Shown here: piece by piece, positions 8,261 to 17,232 of the stretch
Position numbering within the stretch: position 1 is the first letter of the stretch
How the letters are laid out: each line of letters begins with the position of its first letter
From: Bacteroidales bacterium
Lineage (GTDB): Bacteria > Bacteroidota > Bacteroidia > Bacteroidales > Muribaculaceae
DNA length: 51,594 nucleotides
NCBI GenBank assembly: GCA_004557825.1
Contig: SFFL01000012.1
Coordinates: forward strand, 1 to 51,594
Reading direction: 5' to 3'
Notes under the pieces: generated by a model
Told to the model about the DNA's origin: nothing
What the model saw: the letters and a program-made list of their open reading frames with translations, nothing else
Databases searched by the model: none
Translations under genes and position numbers: made by a program

Positions 8261-9748
8261 TTAACTTTTTTTCGTCTTACCGACAAATTTTTTCATCAGA
8301 TCGGCCATATTCATTCCCAGAAGCCGCTCCATTCCCAGCACACACACCACAAATGATAGCAGCACAAAGGGCACCGCAGCCCACCATCCTGCCATCGATT
8401 TCAGCAGCGCCGCAGCCACGCTCACGGCCAGTATCCCAAGGGGCACCAGCACGCCGGAGCTGCGCAGCACTATATGATAACGCCCGTAGCACACCGCCCA
8501 TACTATGGCCAGGTAGAGCAGGAACCAGAGCGCGTAGGCGTATCCCATCCCAGCTATACCGAAGTGCTCGTAGAACAGCACGTTAAGCCCGAGATATGCG
8601 AGTGCGGAAAAAATTTCGGTAAGCAGATATGCCCGTCCGTCACCCCGCGCGAGAATCATCACAGCCAGGCACCACGACCATGCGCGGAACACCGTGCCCA
8701 CAATTGCCCAGGTGATAAAGGGGAGCATCACAAGGAATCGGGAATCATACAGCAGGCGCACTATCAGTTCGTCGCAGCAGATGAAGAGGGTGATGAGCGG
8801 AAACATCACCAGCAGAACAAGAATTGTCTCGTGGGTGATGAAGAGCGCAGCGCGGCGCGGCGACATACTTACCTTCGACAGGCGCGGGAGAAATTCTGTG
8901 CCCACTGCCGCCAGCACTATCCCCACATAGCGGTTGACCACTGTGAATCCGGCCTGGAAATATCCGGCGGTCTCCACTCCTGCCTCGCGGTTGAGGTAGG
9001 TCATAAATATGTACGACACTATGTTGGAGGCAAAACTTGTCACGGCGATGAACATCCCCAGCACCGCAAACGATTTACCCGACACTATCGTCTCCTTCAC
9101 GCCCGGAGCCTGGCCGGTAAGCGGATATGTGGTCTGCATATACCGGCGCACAATCCAGTTGCTCAGCGCTGCCACCAAAATGGCCGGCGCAATACTTGCC
9201 AGTCCCCAGAAATAATAGAGCGGAATGGATAGCGCCAGTCCGAGCAAACCACCTGCGATGGTGCTACGTCCGAGCTGCACGAGGGCGCCGGTTCCTTGCA
9301 TCACCGCTCCCTCCATATTGTATATGCAGGCAAAAAGGATGGCCACACCCACGAGCATAAAATCGAAGGTGTGACTGTAATTTTCAAACGAGAAGCTACT
9401 CAGCAGAGGCGAAAGCGCCACACAAATCAGCATTCCAGCCAGGCCAAGTCCCCATCCCCAGCGGCGCACTACGGCCACAAGCCGTGCCAGGGCGCTTTTC
9501 GGCGCCATTGCAAGTTCGCGGGTAACCCCGATGGTGCCGCTCTGCGCCACCCCGGCCACCGTATCGAAGGATGTGAGGAATATGCCTATCAGACCCACAC
9601 CTGCAGGGCCAAGCCACAGCGCCACCAGCTTTGTGCGCACAATCGAGCATAGTATGGCCACAATCTGTACACCGCTGAACATACCCATCACTTTGAGTAC
9701 ATGAGCCGACAATCCGCTCCGGTGCTTGCTTGTCAGCGGCGCAGCCAT
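8261..9748 (-). CDS. Wzx-type lipopolysaccharide/O-antigen flippase
   Basis: A 495-residue polytopic protein with roughly 12-14 membrane segments and the MVF/MATE-like fold of polysaccharide translocases. The early segment LGPAGVGLIGIFLTSFDTVAGVAQ is typical of WzxE/RfbX-like flippases, which move undecaprenyl-linked sugars across the inner membrane. The glycan substrate cannot be read from sequence, and no glycosyltransferases lie nearby. The start overlaps the end of the EnvC-like gene by 16 bases, so the two are coupled. A lone flippase inside a housekeeping operon suggests a conserved surface glycan rather than a variable capsule locus. Confidence 0.88.
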   Translation of the reverse strand: MAAPLTSKHRSGLSAHVLKVMGMFSGVQIVAILCSIVRTKLVALWLGPAGVGLIGIFLTSFDTVAGVAQSGTIGVTRELAMAPKSALARLVAVVRRWGWGLGLAGMLICVALSPLLSSFSFENYSHTFDFMLVGVAILFACIYNMEGAVMQGTGALVQLGRSTIAGGLLGLALSIPLYYFWGLASIAPAILVAALSNWIVRRYMQTTYPLTGQAPGVKETIVSGKSFAVLGMFIAVTSFASNIVSYIFMTYLNREAGVETAGYFQAGFTVVNRYVGIVLAAVGTEFLPRLSKVSMSPRRAALFITHETILVLLVMFPLITLFICCDELIVRLLYDSRFLVMLPFITWAIVGTVFRAWSWCLAVMILARGDGRAYLLTEIFSALAYLGLNVLFYEHFGIAGMGYAYALWFLLYLAIVWAVCYGRYHIVLRSSGVLVPLGILAVSVAAALLKSMAGWWAAVPFVLLSFVVCVLGMERLLGMNMADLMKKFVGKTKKS

Positions 9749-11679
9749 ACCTCTGGATTCTCTTTAGTACGGTTATGACGGATTTCAAAATGCAGCACAC
9801 TGCGGTTGCGGTCGGAGCTGTCGGAGTATACCGAACCGAGCGACTGCCCCGCCTTTACCTGCTGGTGTGCGCGCACATTCACGGCGCCAAGATTGGCATA
9901 AACCGTGAGGTAGTTGCCATGACGTACAACCACCACGGAGTTATACCCTTCGGGCTGGAACACTGCCGACACTTCGCCGTCGCACACGGCGCGCACTCCG
10001 GCGTTGGGTGCCGTCTGTATGTCAATGCCGGCATTGTCGGTTTCCACGTGCGGGAGCGAGGGATGTTTCTGTCGGCCGAATTTCCTTACGATAGTGTAAT
10101 TACCTGCAACCGGCATCGAAAGCCTACCCTTCAGGCTCTCGAAGTTGGAGCCTGCCTCCACTGTAGCGGATGCGGTGCCGCTCTCTGCCGCCGAAGCGGG
10201 TGTGCTGAGCGTGGCGGCAGTGCTGCCACCGGCACTTGCGCCCTTCTGCGAACGCTTCACAGGTTTGGCATTGCGCCTGCTTTCCTCGCGGCGCTTATTC
10301 TCATCGGCCTTCTTTCGGTCTGCCTCGGCTTTCTTTCGGTCTGCCTCAGCCTTGCGGGCACGTTCCTGAGCCTCTTTTTCAGCCTTCTTGGCCTCATCGG
10401 CAGCCTTGCGGGCAGCTTCAGCCTCAGCCTTCTTGCGGGCAGCGGCCTCCTTCTCGGCCTGTTTCTTGGCATTCTTACGTGCATATTCAGCATCCTTGCG
10501 CGCCTTTTCGGCGGCCAGTTCACGCTGATGCGCCTCCGCTTCGGCCCGGCGCTGCGCTGCCTCGGCCTGTCGGGCAGCCTCAGCCTTGCGGGCTTCCTCG
10601 GCGGCCGCCGCACGGGCAGCGGCCTCTGCATCCCTGCGGGCCTTCTCCTGCGCTTCGGCTTCGCGGCGCTCCTGTTCGGCTTTGCGGGCCTCTTCGGCGC
10701 GACGGGCCTGCTCGGCTTCACGTGCACGGCGCTCCTCTTCCTGACGGCGGATTTCCCGCTGGATTATGGCGTCAAGTTCACGGTCGAGCGCAGCCGCACG
10801 CGACCGCTGCTCACGCATAACCTCCTGGAGCGATGCGCCCTGCGAACGCAGTTCATCCACCAGCGACTCGGTCTCAGTCTTTTTCGCCACAAGTGTAGCC
10901 CGCTGACCGCTGAGTTCGTTGCGCGAACGGGTCACGGCAGCACTTAGTTCGCCAAGGCGTTTGCGCTTGGCATCGAGCGCTTTACGGGCGTTATTGATTT
11001 CAGCCGCACGCTGTTCGCGCCATCTGGCGAATTGCTTCAGCGAGCGTGTGCGGCGGAAAGCCTGCGCAAATGATTCGGAGGAAAATATAAAGGCCAGGGC
11101 ACTCATCTGCCGCCGCGTTCCCTGCTGACGGCGCAACGCTTTGGCATAAGTGACGGTGATTTGTTTCAGATGACGATCCATCACAGCAATGGAATCATTG
11201 AGCGTGGCAATCTGCCCGTTGATGGAATCCAGGCGTGCGGAAATTATGCCGATATTGGCATTGCACTTCTCCACCTCGGCCTCCACCTGATTGAGCTGAT
11301 TAAGCTTTGCGCGGGTCTGGTCGGCATTCAGCTCAATCTTCCGCGAAGTCTCGCGCATCTGCCTCTCAGTGCGCTGCTTTTCGGAGCGCACCTCATTGGC
11401 CGAGCGGTTCTTCTTCGACGATGATTTGGCCGAACTCTTTGAAGCAGCTTTTTTCTTGACCGAATGGCGCTTTTTTGAGGATTTCCCGGTGCTACTCGAC
11501 TTGCTTTTCGATCTGCTTTTTGATTTGCTTTTCGACTTACTCCCCGACTTTTTCTTTGACGATTTTCCCGACTTCGACTGCTGGGTCGATGCCGGGGCAC
11601 TCGCAATAGAAGCACCGGTTTCCAGCGGTGCAGCAACGCATAGCAAGCCAATGAGCAAAAATGTGATAATCCTTAGCAC
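9733..11679 (-). CDS. EnvC-like murein hydrolase activator (degenerate M23/LytM domain)
   Basis: A 648-residue exported protein: signal peptide (1-25), a lysine/serine tract (about 35-90, GKSSKKKSGSKSKSKSKS), long coiled coils including an A/E/R/K-rich stretch (about 300-480), and a C-terminal LytM/M23 domain (about 525-648). The zinc site looks incomplete. The usual H-x-G-x-D-I appears as DNAGIDI, and the Y-x-H of the active site as VYANL (N596), while the final LHFEIR (H630) is kept. This pattern matches E. coli EnvC, which activates amidases rather than cutting peptidoglycan. Expected to be periplasmic and involved in cell separation. Confidence 0.88.
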   Translation of the reverse strand: MLRIITFLLIGLLCVAAPLETGASIASAPASTQQSKSGKSSKKKSGSKSKSKSKSRSKSKSSSTGKSSKKRHSVKKKAASKSSAKSSSKKNRSANEVRSEKQRTERQMRETSRKIELNADQTRAKLNQLNQVEAEVEKCNANIGIISARLDSINGQIATLNDSIAVMDRHLKQITVTYAKALRRQQGTRRQMSALAFIFSSESFAQAFRRTRSLKQFARWREQRAAEINNARKALDAKRKRLGELSAAVTRSRNELSGQRATLVAKKTETESLVDELRSQGASLQEVMREQRSRAAALDRELDAIIQREIRRQEEERRAREAEQARRAEEARKAEQERREAEAQEKARRDAEAAARAAAAEEARKAEAARQAEAAQRRAEAEAHQRELAAEKARKDAEYARKNAKKQAEKEAAARKKAEAEAARKAADEAKKAEKEAQERARKAEADRKKAEADRKKADENKRREESRRNAKPVKRSQKGASAGGSTAATLSTPASAAESGTASATVEAGSNFESLKGRLSMPVAGNYTIVRKFGRQKHPSLPHVETDNAGIDIQTAPNAGVRAVCDGEVSAVFQPEGYNSVVVVRHGNYLTVYANLGAVNVRAHQQVKAGQSLGSVYSDSSDRNRSVLHFEIRHNRTKENPEVWLRR

Positions 11680-11703
11680 GGGAGTAAAAGTAAAGCAGAT
11701 TGA

Positions 11704-12618
11704 TTAGAATTTCTTAAGCAGTGACGCGAGCTTCGATGCCGGAATCTTCTCGCAGTCGTCGGGGATGCGGCAGGAGCGGGTGAGTCCGGCATTGAACCGG
11801 GCACCGTTGAGGTCCCATTCCAGCGAGGCAGCAAGCTGCTTCTTGCCGCTCTTTTCCACCGTCACCTTCCGGGCGAACCATCCGGCAAGACGGCTTTCGT
11901 AAATATCCGAATAGTCTACGGTGATTGCGCCGATTCCATTTATCTCGCACACGGCACCGCGAAGGCCATTGTATGTGGAGGAAGCGAGGAAGCCGTAGGT
12001 ATAATCGGCGGGCTGACGGCGAGGCAACATATACCAGCCGTTGTTGGCATCCTCAAGGTCGAACAGTTTTCGCTCGCCTACCGTGGCCACACCCTTTCCG
12101 GCGATGAATGCGCGTCCCATAAGCAGGTCCTGCACGTCGGCGATGGTCAGCCCGGCCTTACCAAGAATCGAGGCCGTAGGTTCGCTCACATATTTCTTAT
12201 GGAATTTATCGACGGCCACCACGGAATCGCGGTCGAGCCAAAGGGTGGCCACCTCAAAGCCGAGCATACGCACCGACACTGAAATCCATTCGCCGCGTTT
12301 CATATACACCTTTCCGGCAGCATTGAATTTCGCAGGAGAGAGCAAGCGGATTTTAGCGCCAAGCTCCACATCACGCCAGGCTTTCCACGAGCCGGTGAGC
12401 ATAGCATAGCGAGTGTCAAGGTTGGCGTAGGCCACCTGCCCGGGGGTAACTCCTCCGGGAGTCTCCTTGCCATGGTTCTCTTTCTCGATAATCTCCTTCT
12501 CGAGAATTACTACCTCGTCCGGTGTTCCTGACTGGCCCGAGGCGGAGGTTTTGCCCGTCTTACATCCGGTAAGCGCGAGCATAAGCACAAGTGAGAATAT
12601 TGTAGCTAATTTTTTCAT
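11704..12618 (-). CDS. DUF4292 family lipoprotein
   Basis: A 304-residue lipoprotein: the signal ends in the lipobox LTGC (cysteine at about 19), followed by a linker and a soluble domain of the DUF4292 type. The family is beta-rich, confined to Bacteroidota and of unknown function; its shape resembles LolA/LolB-like proteins, but that is only a general impression. It sits between the TPR gene and the EnvC-like gene, an order (dut, TPR, DUF4292, M23) that I recall from other Bacteroidales. This suggests a shared envelope role. Confidence 0.88.
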   Translation of the reverse strand: MKKLATIFSLVLMLALTGCKTGKTSASGQSGTPDEVVILEKEIIEKENHGKETPGGVTPGQVAYANLDTRYAMLTGSWKAWRDVELGAKIRLLSPAKFNAAGKVYMKRGEWISVSVRMLGFEVATLWLDRDSVVAVDKFHKKYVSEPTASILGKAGLTIADVQDLLMGRAFIAGKGVATVGERKLFDLEDANNGWYMLPRRQPADYTYGFLASSTYNGLRGAVCEINGIGAITVDYSDIYESRLAGWFARKVTVEKSGKKQLAASLEWDLNGARFNAGLTRSCRIPDDCEKIPASKLASLLKKF

Positions 12619-12660
12619 ATCTTCTTTAGCTGCCGTTGGGATGGCAATTGCTTCTTGCGG

Positions 12661-14535
12661 TCACTCCACAAAGGGGGTGCGCTGACGTATTTTCTTCGGC
12701 AAGGTTTTGCTGTCGGGATTCGCTTTGAGAGCCTTTTTCCAGAATTCCACAGCCTCATTCACCTCACGGTTCATAAAATATATATCACCGGCATGGTCGA
12801 GCACATCGGCCTGTGCGGAGTCGCCCTCAATGTCGAGAGCGCGGTCGATCCACTCTTTTGCCTTTTCGTAGTCTTTCTTTTTATAGAAAATCCAGGCGTA
12901 AGTGTCGATTGCCGTATCGTTCGACGGATTGGCACGCACACAGATGGCGCTGTAGCGCTCGGCGCGGTCGAGGTCGCGGTCGTTCTCCGCCAGATAATAG
13001 GCGAAATTATTGAGGGCCAGCAGGTTTTCCGGGTCAATGGCAATCGCTTTCTCATAGTATACGAATGCCGAATCGGGCTGATTGTCGGAATAAAACAGGT
13101 CGCCGATAGAGCACTGCACCTGCGATTGCATATCCGGCTCTGTTTCCGGCACGAGCGATGCCGCCTTCCTATAGCTGCGCAGCGCTTCGTCGAATTGCTT
13201 TTTCTGATGATATGCCGCACCAAGCTGTAAATACAGCACCGGAGCGTCATCTACAAACTCCAGGGCGCGCTTTCCGGCGGCTATTGCGCCGTCGTAGTCG
13301 TCGAGCTGGCCGTAGAGGGCCACGATCTGCTGCCAGCGCTTGGCATTATGCAGGTCGGCATCCACGGCATATTCCTGCTGCTCAAGTGCGCCGCGGAAAT
13401 CGTTGCGGAGCACCAGATAGGTGCCGTAGAGGTCGCGGATGTCGCTTTCGTGGGGATACATCTCCAGGAGGTCGTCGAAAAGCGAACGGATCTGCGGGCC
13501 ACGCAACGAATCGTTGAGGTTGCGCCGCACGAAGTCGCGCAGCATCTCCATCTTGGGCGCATAGTCGAGGCTTTCCTGCCGGAGAGCCTGCGCCACCTCG
13601 CGGTCATAGGATGCTGAATCACCCTGCGAGAGATAGTACTGCGCCCGCTTATAGTAGGCCAGACCGTTGGCCGAATCCTCGGCACATGCTATGTTGTAAT
13701 AAACTATTGCCGAATCGGGGCGCGAGAGAGCCAGGAAAATATCCCCGGCATATACGCTGTAATTGCTGTTGCCCGGCGAAGAAGCCAGCAGCGACCGCAG
13801 TTCGCTCAGTGTGCCGGCGGTATCGCCAAGCTCCATCTGGGCATGCATTATGTTGGAGGAAAGTCCGATGCTCTTCCCCTGTGCTTTTTCCACACGGCGG
13901 AGAACATCGAGCGACCGCAGTAGCGCGGCAGTATCACCCTTCTGTCCGAGAGCCTCCACCAGTTTCATAGCAACATCGGGCTTGGTGGGGTTGAGGGAGT
14001 CGACAATAGTCCAGACGCGAATCGACTCATCCACATTGCCCAACTGCGAATTTACCATACCGTAGAGTATGGCTCCGTAATAGTCGTCGGGATGCTGATT
14101 GAAGCGCCGCGCTATCAGGTCGTAGCCCCTCCGAGCCATCAGGCTGTCGGTGCGGGCAAGATTCATCAGATAGAATCCGAGAGTCTGACCGGTGTGTGTT
14201 TCAGTAGTGTCAAGCTCATAAGCAGCCTGAAGCAGTTCAAAATAGGCATCCATATTGTCGAGGGTGCTTTGCTTCTGAGCCTCCATAAAGATGGCGTCGG
14301 CCTTACGGCCATCCTCCGTATCGGAGCCATAGAGCACCCCCGGATTATAACCTTTCGGCAACGTCGCAGCGCTGTGCTTCTCCTTGCTTCCTTTCGCGGC
14401 CAGCTCCATAGTGCCATTCGGTTTGCCGTTTTTCGCACCGGAGGGAAGCGCAAAGCAGCACACCACGAACATCACGGCCACCACCGGAAGCAGATATTTG
14501 CTACTAAATGATTTATGTCGTTTGAACTTCTTCAT
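12661..14535 (-). CDS. exported tetratricopeptide repeat protein
   Basis: A 624-residue protein with an N-terminal signal or membrane anchor (about 13-33, YLLPVVAVMFVVCCFALPSG) and TPR repeats over most of its length. Clear TPR signatures are ALNNFAYYLAENDRDLDRAE, DYEKAKEWIDRALDIEGD and VNEAVEFWKKALKANPDS near the C terminus. TPR arrays bind partner proteins, so this is likely a periplasmic or membrane-associated scaffold. It starts 18 bases after the dut stop. No enzymatic domain is seen. Confidence 0.88.
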   Translation of the reverse strand: MKKFKRHKSFSSKYLLPVVAVMFVVCCFALPSGAKNGKPNGTMELAAKGSKEKHSAATLPKGYNPGVLYGSDTEDGRKADAIFMEAQKQSTLDNMDAYFELLQAAYELDTTETHTGQTLGFYLMNLARTDSLMARRGYDLIARRFNQHPDDYYGAILYGMVNSQLGNVDESIRVWTIVDSLNPTKPDVAMKLVEALGQKGDTAALLRSLDVLRRVEKAQGKSIGLSSNIMHAQMELGDTAGTLSELRSLLASSPGNSNYSVYAGDIFLALSRPDSAIVYYNIACAEDSANGLAYYKRAQYYLSQGDSASYDREVAQALRQESLDYAPKMEMLRDFVRRNLNDSLRGPQIRSLFDDLLEMYPHESDIRDLYGTYLVLRNDFRGALEQQEYAVDADLHNAKRWQQIVALYGQLDDYDGAIAAGKRALEFVDDAPVLYLQLGAAYHQKKQFDEALRSYRKAASLVPETEPDMQSQVQCSIGDLFYSDNQPDSAFVYYEKAIAIDPENLLALNNFAYYLAENDRDLDRAERYSAICVRANPSNDTAIDTYAWIFYKKKDYEKAKEWIDRALDIEGDSAQADVLDHAGDIYFMNREVNEAVEFWKKALKANPDSKTLPKKIRQRTPFVE

Positions 14536-14553
14536 TATTCATTTTAACCTCAA

Positions 14554-14994
14554 TCAGTTCACGCCGGTATGGCCGAAACCGCCGTCGCCGCGCTCGGTTT
14601 CGTCGATTCTGTCGACCTGCTCCCACTCCACGCGGGTATACGGCGCAATCACCATCTGACAGATGCGCTCGCCATCCTCCACGGCGAACGGCTCACGGGA
14701 AAGATTGATAAGAATCACCTTGATTTCACCGCGATAATCGCTGTCGACCGTGCCGGGGGTATTCACCAGCGAGATACCTTTCTTTATGGCAAGACCGCTG
14801 CGCGGACGTATCTGGCACTCATAGCCGCGTGGCAGCTGCATAAACAGACCTGTAGGGATAAGTGCGCGTTCAAGGGGCTGGAGCACAACCGGCCCGTCGG
14901 GCAGATACGCACGTACATCCATACCCGATGCGCCGTCAGTGGCATACTCAGGCATCGGATGGTGCGAACGATTGATAATTTTTACTTTCAGCAT
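14554..14994 (-). CDS. dut: dUTP diphosphatase
   Basis: Hydrolyses dUTP to dUMP and pyrophosphate, keeping uracil out of DNA and feeding thymidylate synthesis. At 146 residues it is the normal trimeric dUTPase. All motifs are present: DGASGMDVRA (motif 1), RPRSGLAIKKGI (motif 2, uridine contact), NTPGTVDSDYRGEI (motif 3, with the catalytic Asp), and the C-terminal RGDGGFGHTG (motif 5, P-loop-like arm). It is the first gene of the minus operon and is preceded by an unusual repeated leader. Confidence 0.98.
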   Translation of the reverse strand: MLKVKIINRSHHPMPEYATDGASGMDVRAYLPDGPVVLQPLERALIPTGLFMQLPRGYECQIRPRSGLAIKKGISLVNTPGTVDSDYRGEIKVILINLSREPFAVEDGERICQMVIAPYTRVEWEQVDRIDETERGDGGFGHTGVN

Positions 14995-15000
14995 TTTACG

Positions 15001-15079
15001 TCTATAACGTGTAGATGTTTACGTATCCAACATATAGATGATTACATCTATAACGTGTAGATGTTTACGTATATAACGT
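15001..15079 (-). repeat. duplicated hairpin in the dut leader
   Basis: The 26-base sequence at 15001-15026 is repeated exactly at 15047-15072 (period 46), and a partial third copy ATAACGTG follows. The copy nearer the promoter contains the inverted repeat ACATCTA / TAGATGT around a 7-base loop; the other copy has one mismatch. Both lie between the predicted dut promoter and the dut ATG, so they would be transcribed. They could be a protein operator or an RNA structure. Apart from these repeats and the two promoters, the 309-base gap 14995-15303 shows nothing. Confidence 0.7.
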
Positions 15080-15080
15080 G

Positions 15081-15111
15081 CGAAAATACAAAATTTCCTG
15101 CAATCCCGCAA
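15081..15111 (-). promoter_or_regulatory. promoter of the dut operon
   Basis: On the minus strand TTG (15111-15109) is followed by exactly 20 bases and TATTTTCG (15088-15081), one base off TAnnTTTG. The predicted transcript would start near 15074 and carry the two leader repeats. Confidence 0.55.
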
Positions 15112-15249
15112 AAAAATCTCCCATCACAACATTGAAAAGAATTTCTATCTGCTGCAATCGGGATGGCAGGGGAAGGTTGGGCGGTGAGGGGAAGTGAAAA
15201 TGGTAGAAGGAACCGGAAATTTGATAAGGAATTTTTCATCTGAAATTCA

Positions 15250-15257
15250 TAACTTTG
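15250..15257 (+). promoter_or_regulatory. -7 box TAACTTTG upstream of the CMD-cupin gene
   Basis: TAACTTTG ends 46 bases before the ATG at 15304. The -33 element is not obvious. Confidence 0.55.
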
Positions 15258-15303
15258 CAAACAGACATACCCATTTTGAAAACTTCATAGCGAATACATA
15301 ATT

Positions 15304-16122
15304 ATGAAGCAGAGAATATTTACAATTATCCTATCGTGTTTATTCATATTTAATATTATGGCACAGCAGAAAGTAATACAGACCGCCGGACACGACGTCC
15401 TCGGCGAGTTCGCACCGGAATTCGCGCATCTCAACGATGACATTCTTTTCGGAGAAGTATGGAGCCGCAACAACCTTCTGTCGCTGCGCGACCGCTCGCT
15501 CGTGACGATGACCGCTCTCATCAGCCAGGGAATCACCGACAGCTCGCTGATGCATCATCTTCAGAACGCAAAGAAAAATGGCATCACCCGCACCGAAGCT
15601 GCCGAAATCATCACTCACATTGCCTTTTATGCCGGATGGCCGAAAGCCTGGGCAGCATTCCGTCTGGCGAAGGAAGTATGGGCCGACGACGTAACGGGCG
15701 ATGACGCCAAAGCTGCATTCCAGCGCGAAATGATTTTCCCAATCGGCGAACCCAACACCGCGTACGCCAAATATTTTGTAGGCAACAGTTACCTCGCCCC
15801 CATGTCAACCAAGCAGATACCATTTTCCAACGTCACCTTCGAGCCTCGTTGCCGCAACAACTGGCACATTCATAAGGCCTCGAAAGGTGGAGGCCAGATG
15901 CTTGTAGGTGTAGCCGGCCGCGGCTGGTATCAGGAAGAAGGGAAGCCCGCCGTGGAGATTCTTCCCGGCACTGTCATCCTCATTCCGGCCAATGTCAAGC
16001 ACTGGCACGGAGCCGCCAAAGACTCATGGTTTGCCCACCTGGCATTCTCCGTTCCCGGCGAAAGTTCTGAAAACATTTGGCTCGAACCTGTCTCCGACGA
16101 GGAATACGACAAACTGAAATAA
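15304..16122 (+). CDS. exported carboxymuconolactone decarboxylase-cupin fusion protein
   Basis: A 272-residue fusion. After a signal peptide (1-20, ending NIMAQ) comes a CMD/AhpD-like helical domain (about 30-120, with LLSLRDRSLVTMTALISQG and EAAEIITHIAFYAGWPKAW), then a cupin barrel (about 170-260). Likely cupin metal ligands are H196 and H198 in NWHIHKA and the histidines in KHWHGA. The CMD half has no cysteine, so it cannot work as an AhpD-type thiol peroxidase. The signal peptide predicts an unusual periplasmic location. It is a single-gene unit; the substrate is unknown. Confidence 0.88.
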   Translation: MKQRIFTIILSCLFIFNIMAQQKVIQTAGHDVLGEFAPEFAHLNDDILFGEVWSRNNLLSLRDRSLVTMTALISQGITDSSLMHHLQNAKKNGITRTEAAEIITHIAFYAGWPKAWAAFRLAKEVWADDVTGDDAKAAFQREMIFPIGEPNTAYAKYFVGNSYLAPMSTKQIPFSNVTFEPRCRNNWHIHKASKGGGQMLVGVAGRGWYQEEGKPAVEILPGTVILIPANVKHWHGAAKDSWFAHLAFSVPGESSENIWLEPVSDEEYDKLK

Positions 16123-16177
16123 CAAAGCTACCGCTCTCGCCCACAGAGGTGTTACATTCACACTCTCTCAGAAGGCT

Positions 16178-16197
16178 CCGCAGGATTAGAGCTGCGG
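16178..16197. terminator. weak hairpin between convergent genes
   Basis: CCGCAG (16178-16183) and CTGCGG (16192-16197) form a 6-bp stem in the 96-base gap between the convergent CMD-cupin gene and menE. There is no strong T-run, so this is a weak candidate for a bidirectional terminator. Confidence 0.3.
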
Positions 16198-16218
16198 CAA
16201 TAATTGTCGAACCGGCAC

Positions 16219-17232
16219 TTAGTCGCGGAGGAGTTTGCCGGAAGCGGTGTGGCGGAATTGCTTTCGTTGACAATACTGCACCGGCACCTCATAGCCATCG
16301 AGGTGCTCCCTGCAGATTGCCTTCAGCGCACTTATATGCTCCCGGGAGCTGTCACTGTCAGGATGCTCAAACACCAGGCAAACGCCCGTGCCCCATTTTT
16401 CGTGGGGCACGCCTTTTATATAGAAGGGATAAGGCACATACGGCGCCAGTTTTGCCTCGATTTTCTCGGGATATAGCTTCACGCCGCCGCTGTTGATTAC
16501 ATTGTCGTAGCGACTGAGCCAGCGGAAGGCAGTGTCGGAGCCGGGGAGCAGCGCCACTACATCGTTGGTCTGCAGTTCTTTAAAACTATATCGCGGAGCA
16601 ATGATCTTCAGGCATCCGCGACGGTCGACATCAAATTTCACCCCCTCCATAGCGCGGTATTCCTCGCTGCCAAGCTGCCGGAGCGCCACGTGGCTGCACG
16701 TTTCCGTCATACCGTAAGTGGCATAAAAATGCGTGGCGCTATTGCCGTGCGCCACCAACTCCATTTCCAACTCCGGCGATATGGGCGCGCCTCCGATAAT
16801 AACATTGCGCACCACCCCCTGCACCACAAGCAGAATCTTCGCCTGCGAAGGCACTACCGCCACAAGGTCCACCGCCCCTTCCTGCATAAACTTCTCCACC
16901 GCGCTGCTATCCATAAATGAATTGGAAGGTGTGCAGAGACCAAGCTCGCAGTCAGCTTCCAGCGCCCTGACTATCATCATTTTACCGGCGATATATCCCA
17001 CCGACAGCGGACAAAACAGTCGGGAATTCTCCGTGATATTCAGCCGCAAATTAGTGGCTCTTGCCGACAGCCGCATATCGGCCTTCGGAAGCCGAATTTC
17101 CTTCGGAGCGCCCGTTGAGCCGGATGTGTGCGCCACGATGTAATCCTTATCGTCGTGCCACTCGGCAAGAAACCGATTCACCTCAGACTGTACACCACTA
17201 TCGCAAAAAGTCAACTTAAACATTTCAGTCAA
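16219..17232 (-). CDS. menE: o-succinylbenzoate-CoA ligase
   Basis: MenE activates o-succinylbenzoate to its CoA ester, using ATP through an acyl-adenylate, in menaquinone synthesis. The 337-residue protein has the adenylate-forming P-loop VAHTSGSTGAPKEI, the Y-G-M-T-E motif (YATYGMTETC), and the hinge region RYDNVINSGGVKLYP. It is much shorter than typical MenE (about 450), as is usual in Bacteroidota, because the N-terminal subdomain is reduced. It overlaps the end of menC by 8 bases and is the last gene of the operon. Confidence 0.93.
   Translation of the reverse strand: MTEMFKLTFCDSGVQSEVNRFLAEWHDDKDYIVAHTSGSTGAPKEIRLPKADMRLSARATNLRLNITENSRLFCPLSVGYIAGKMMIVRALEADCELGLCTPSNSFMDSSAVEKFMQEGAVDLVAVVPSQAKILLVVQGVVRNVIIGGAPISPELEMELVAHGNSATHFYATYGMTETCSHVALRQLGSEEYRAMEGVKFDVDRRGCLKIIAPRYSFKELQTNDVVALLPGSDTAFRWLSRYDNVINSGGVKLYPEKIEAKLAPYVPYPFYIKGVPHEKWGTGVCLVFEHPDSDSSREHISALKAICREHLDGYEVPVQYCQRKQFRHTASGKLLRD

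Noticed and set aside
8261..9748. Flippase considered as part of a capsule or O-antigen locus.
   Set aside because: No glycosyltransferase, polymerase or sugar-nucleotide gene lies nearby; the neighbours are housekeeping genes.
9730..10947. A 405-codon plus-strand frame with hydrophobic, leucine-rich stretches.
   Set aside because: It is antisense to the A/E/K-rich coiled coil of the EnvC-like protein, which naturally reads as L/F/S/G-rich on the other strand.
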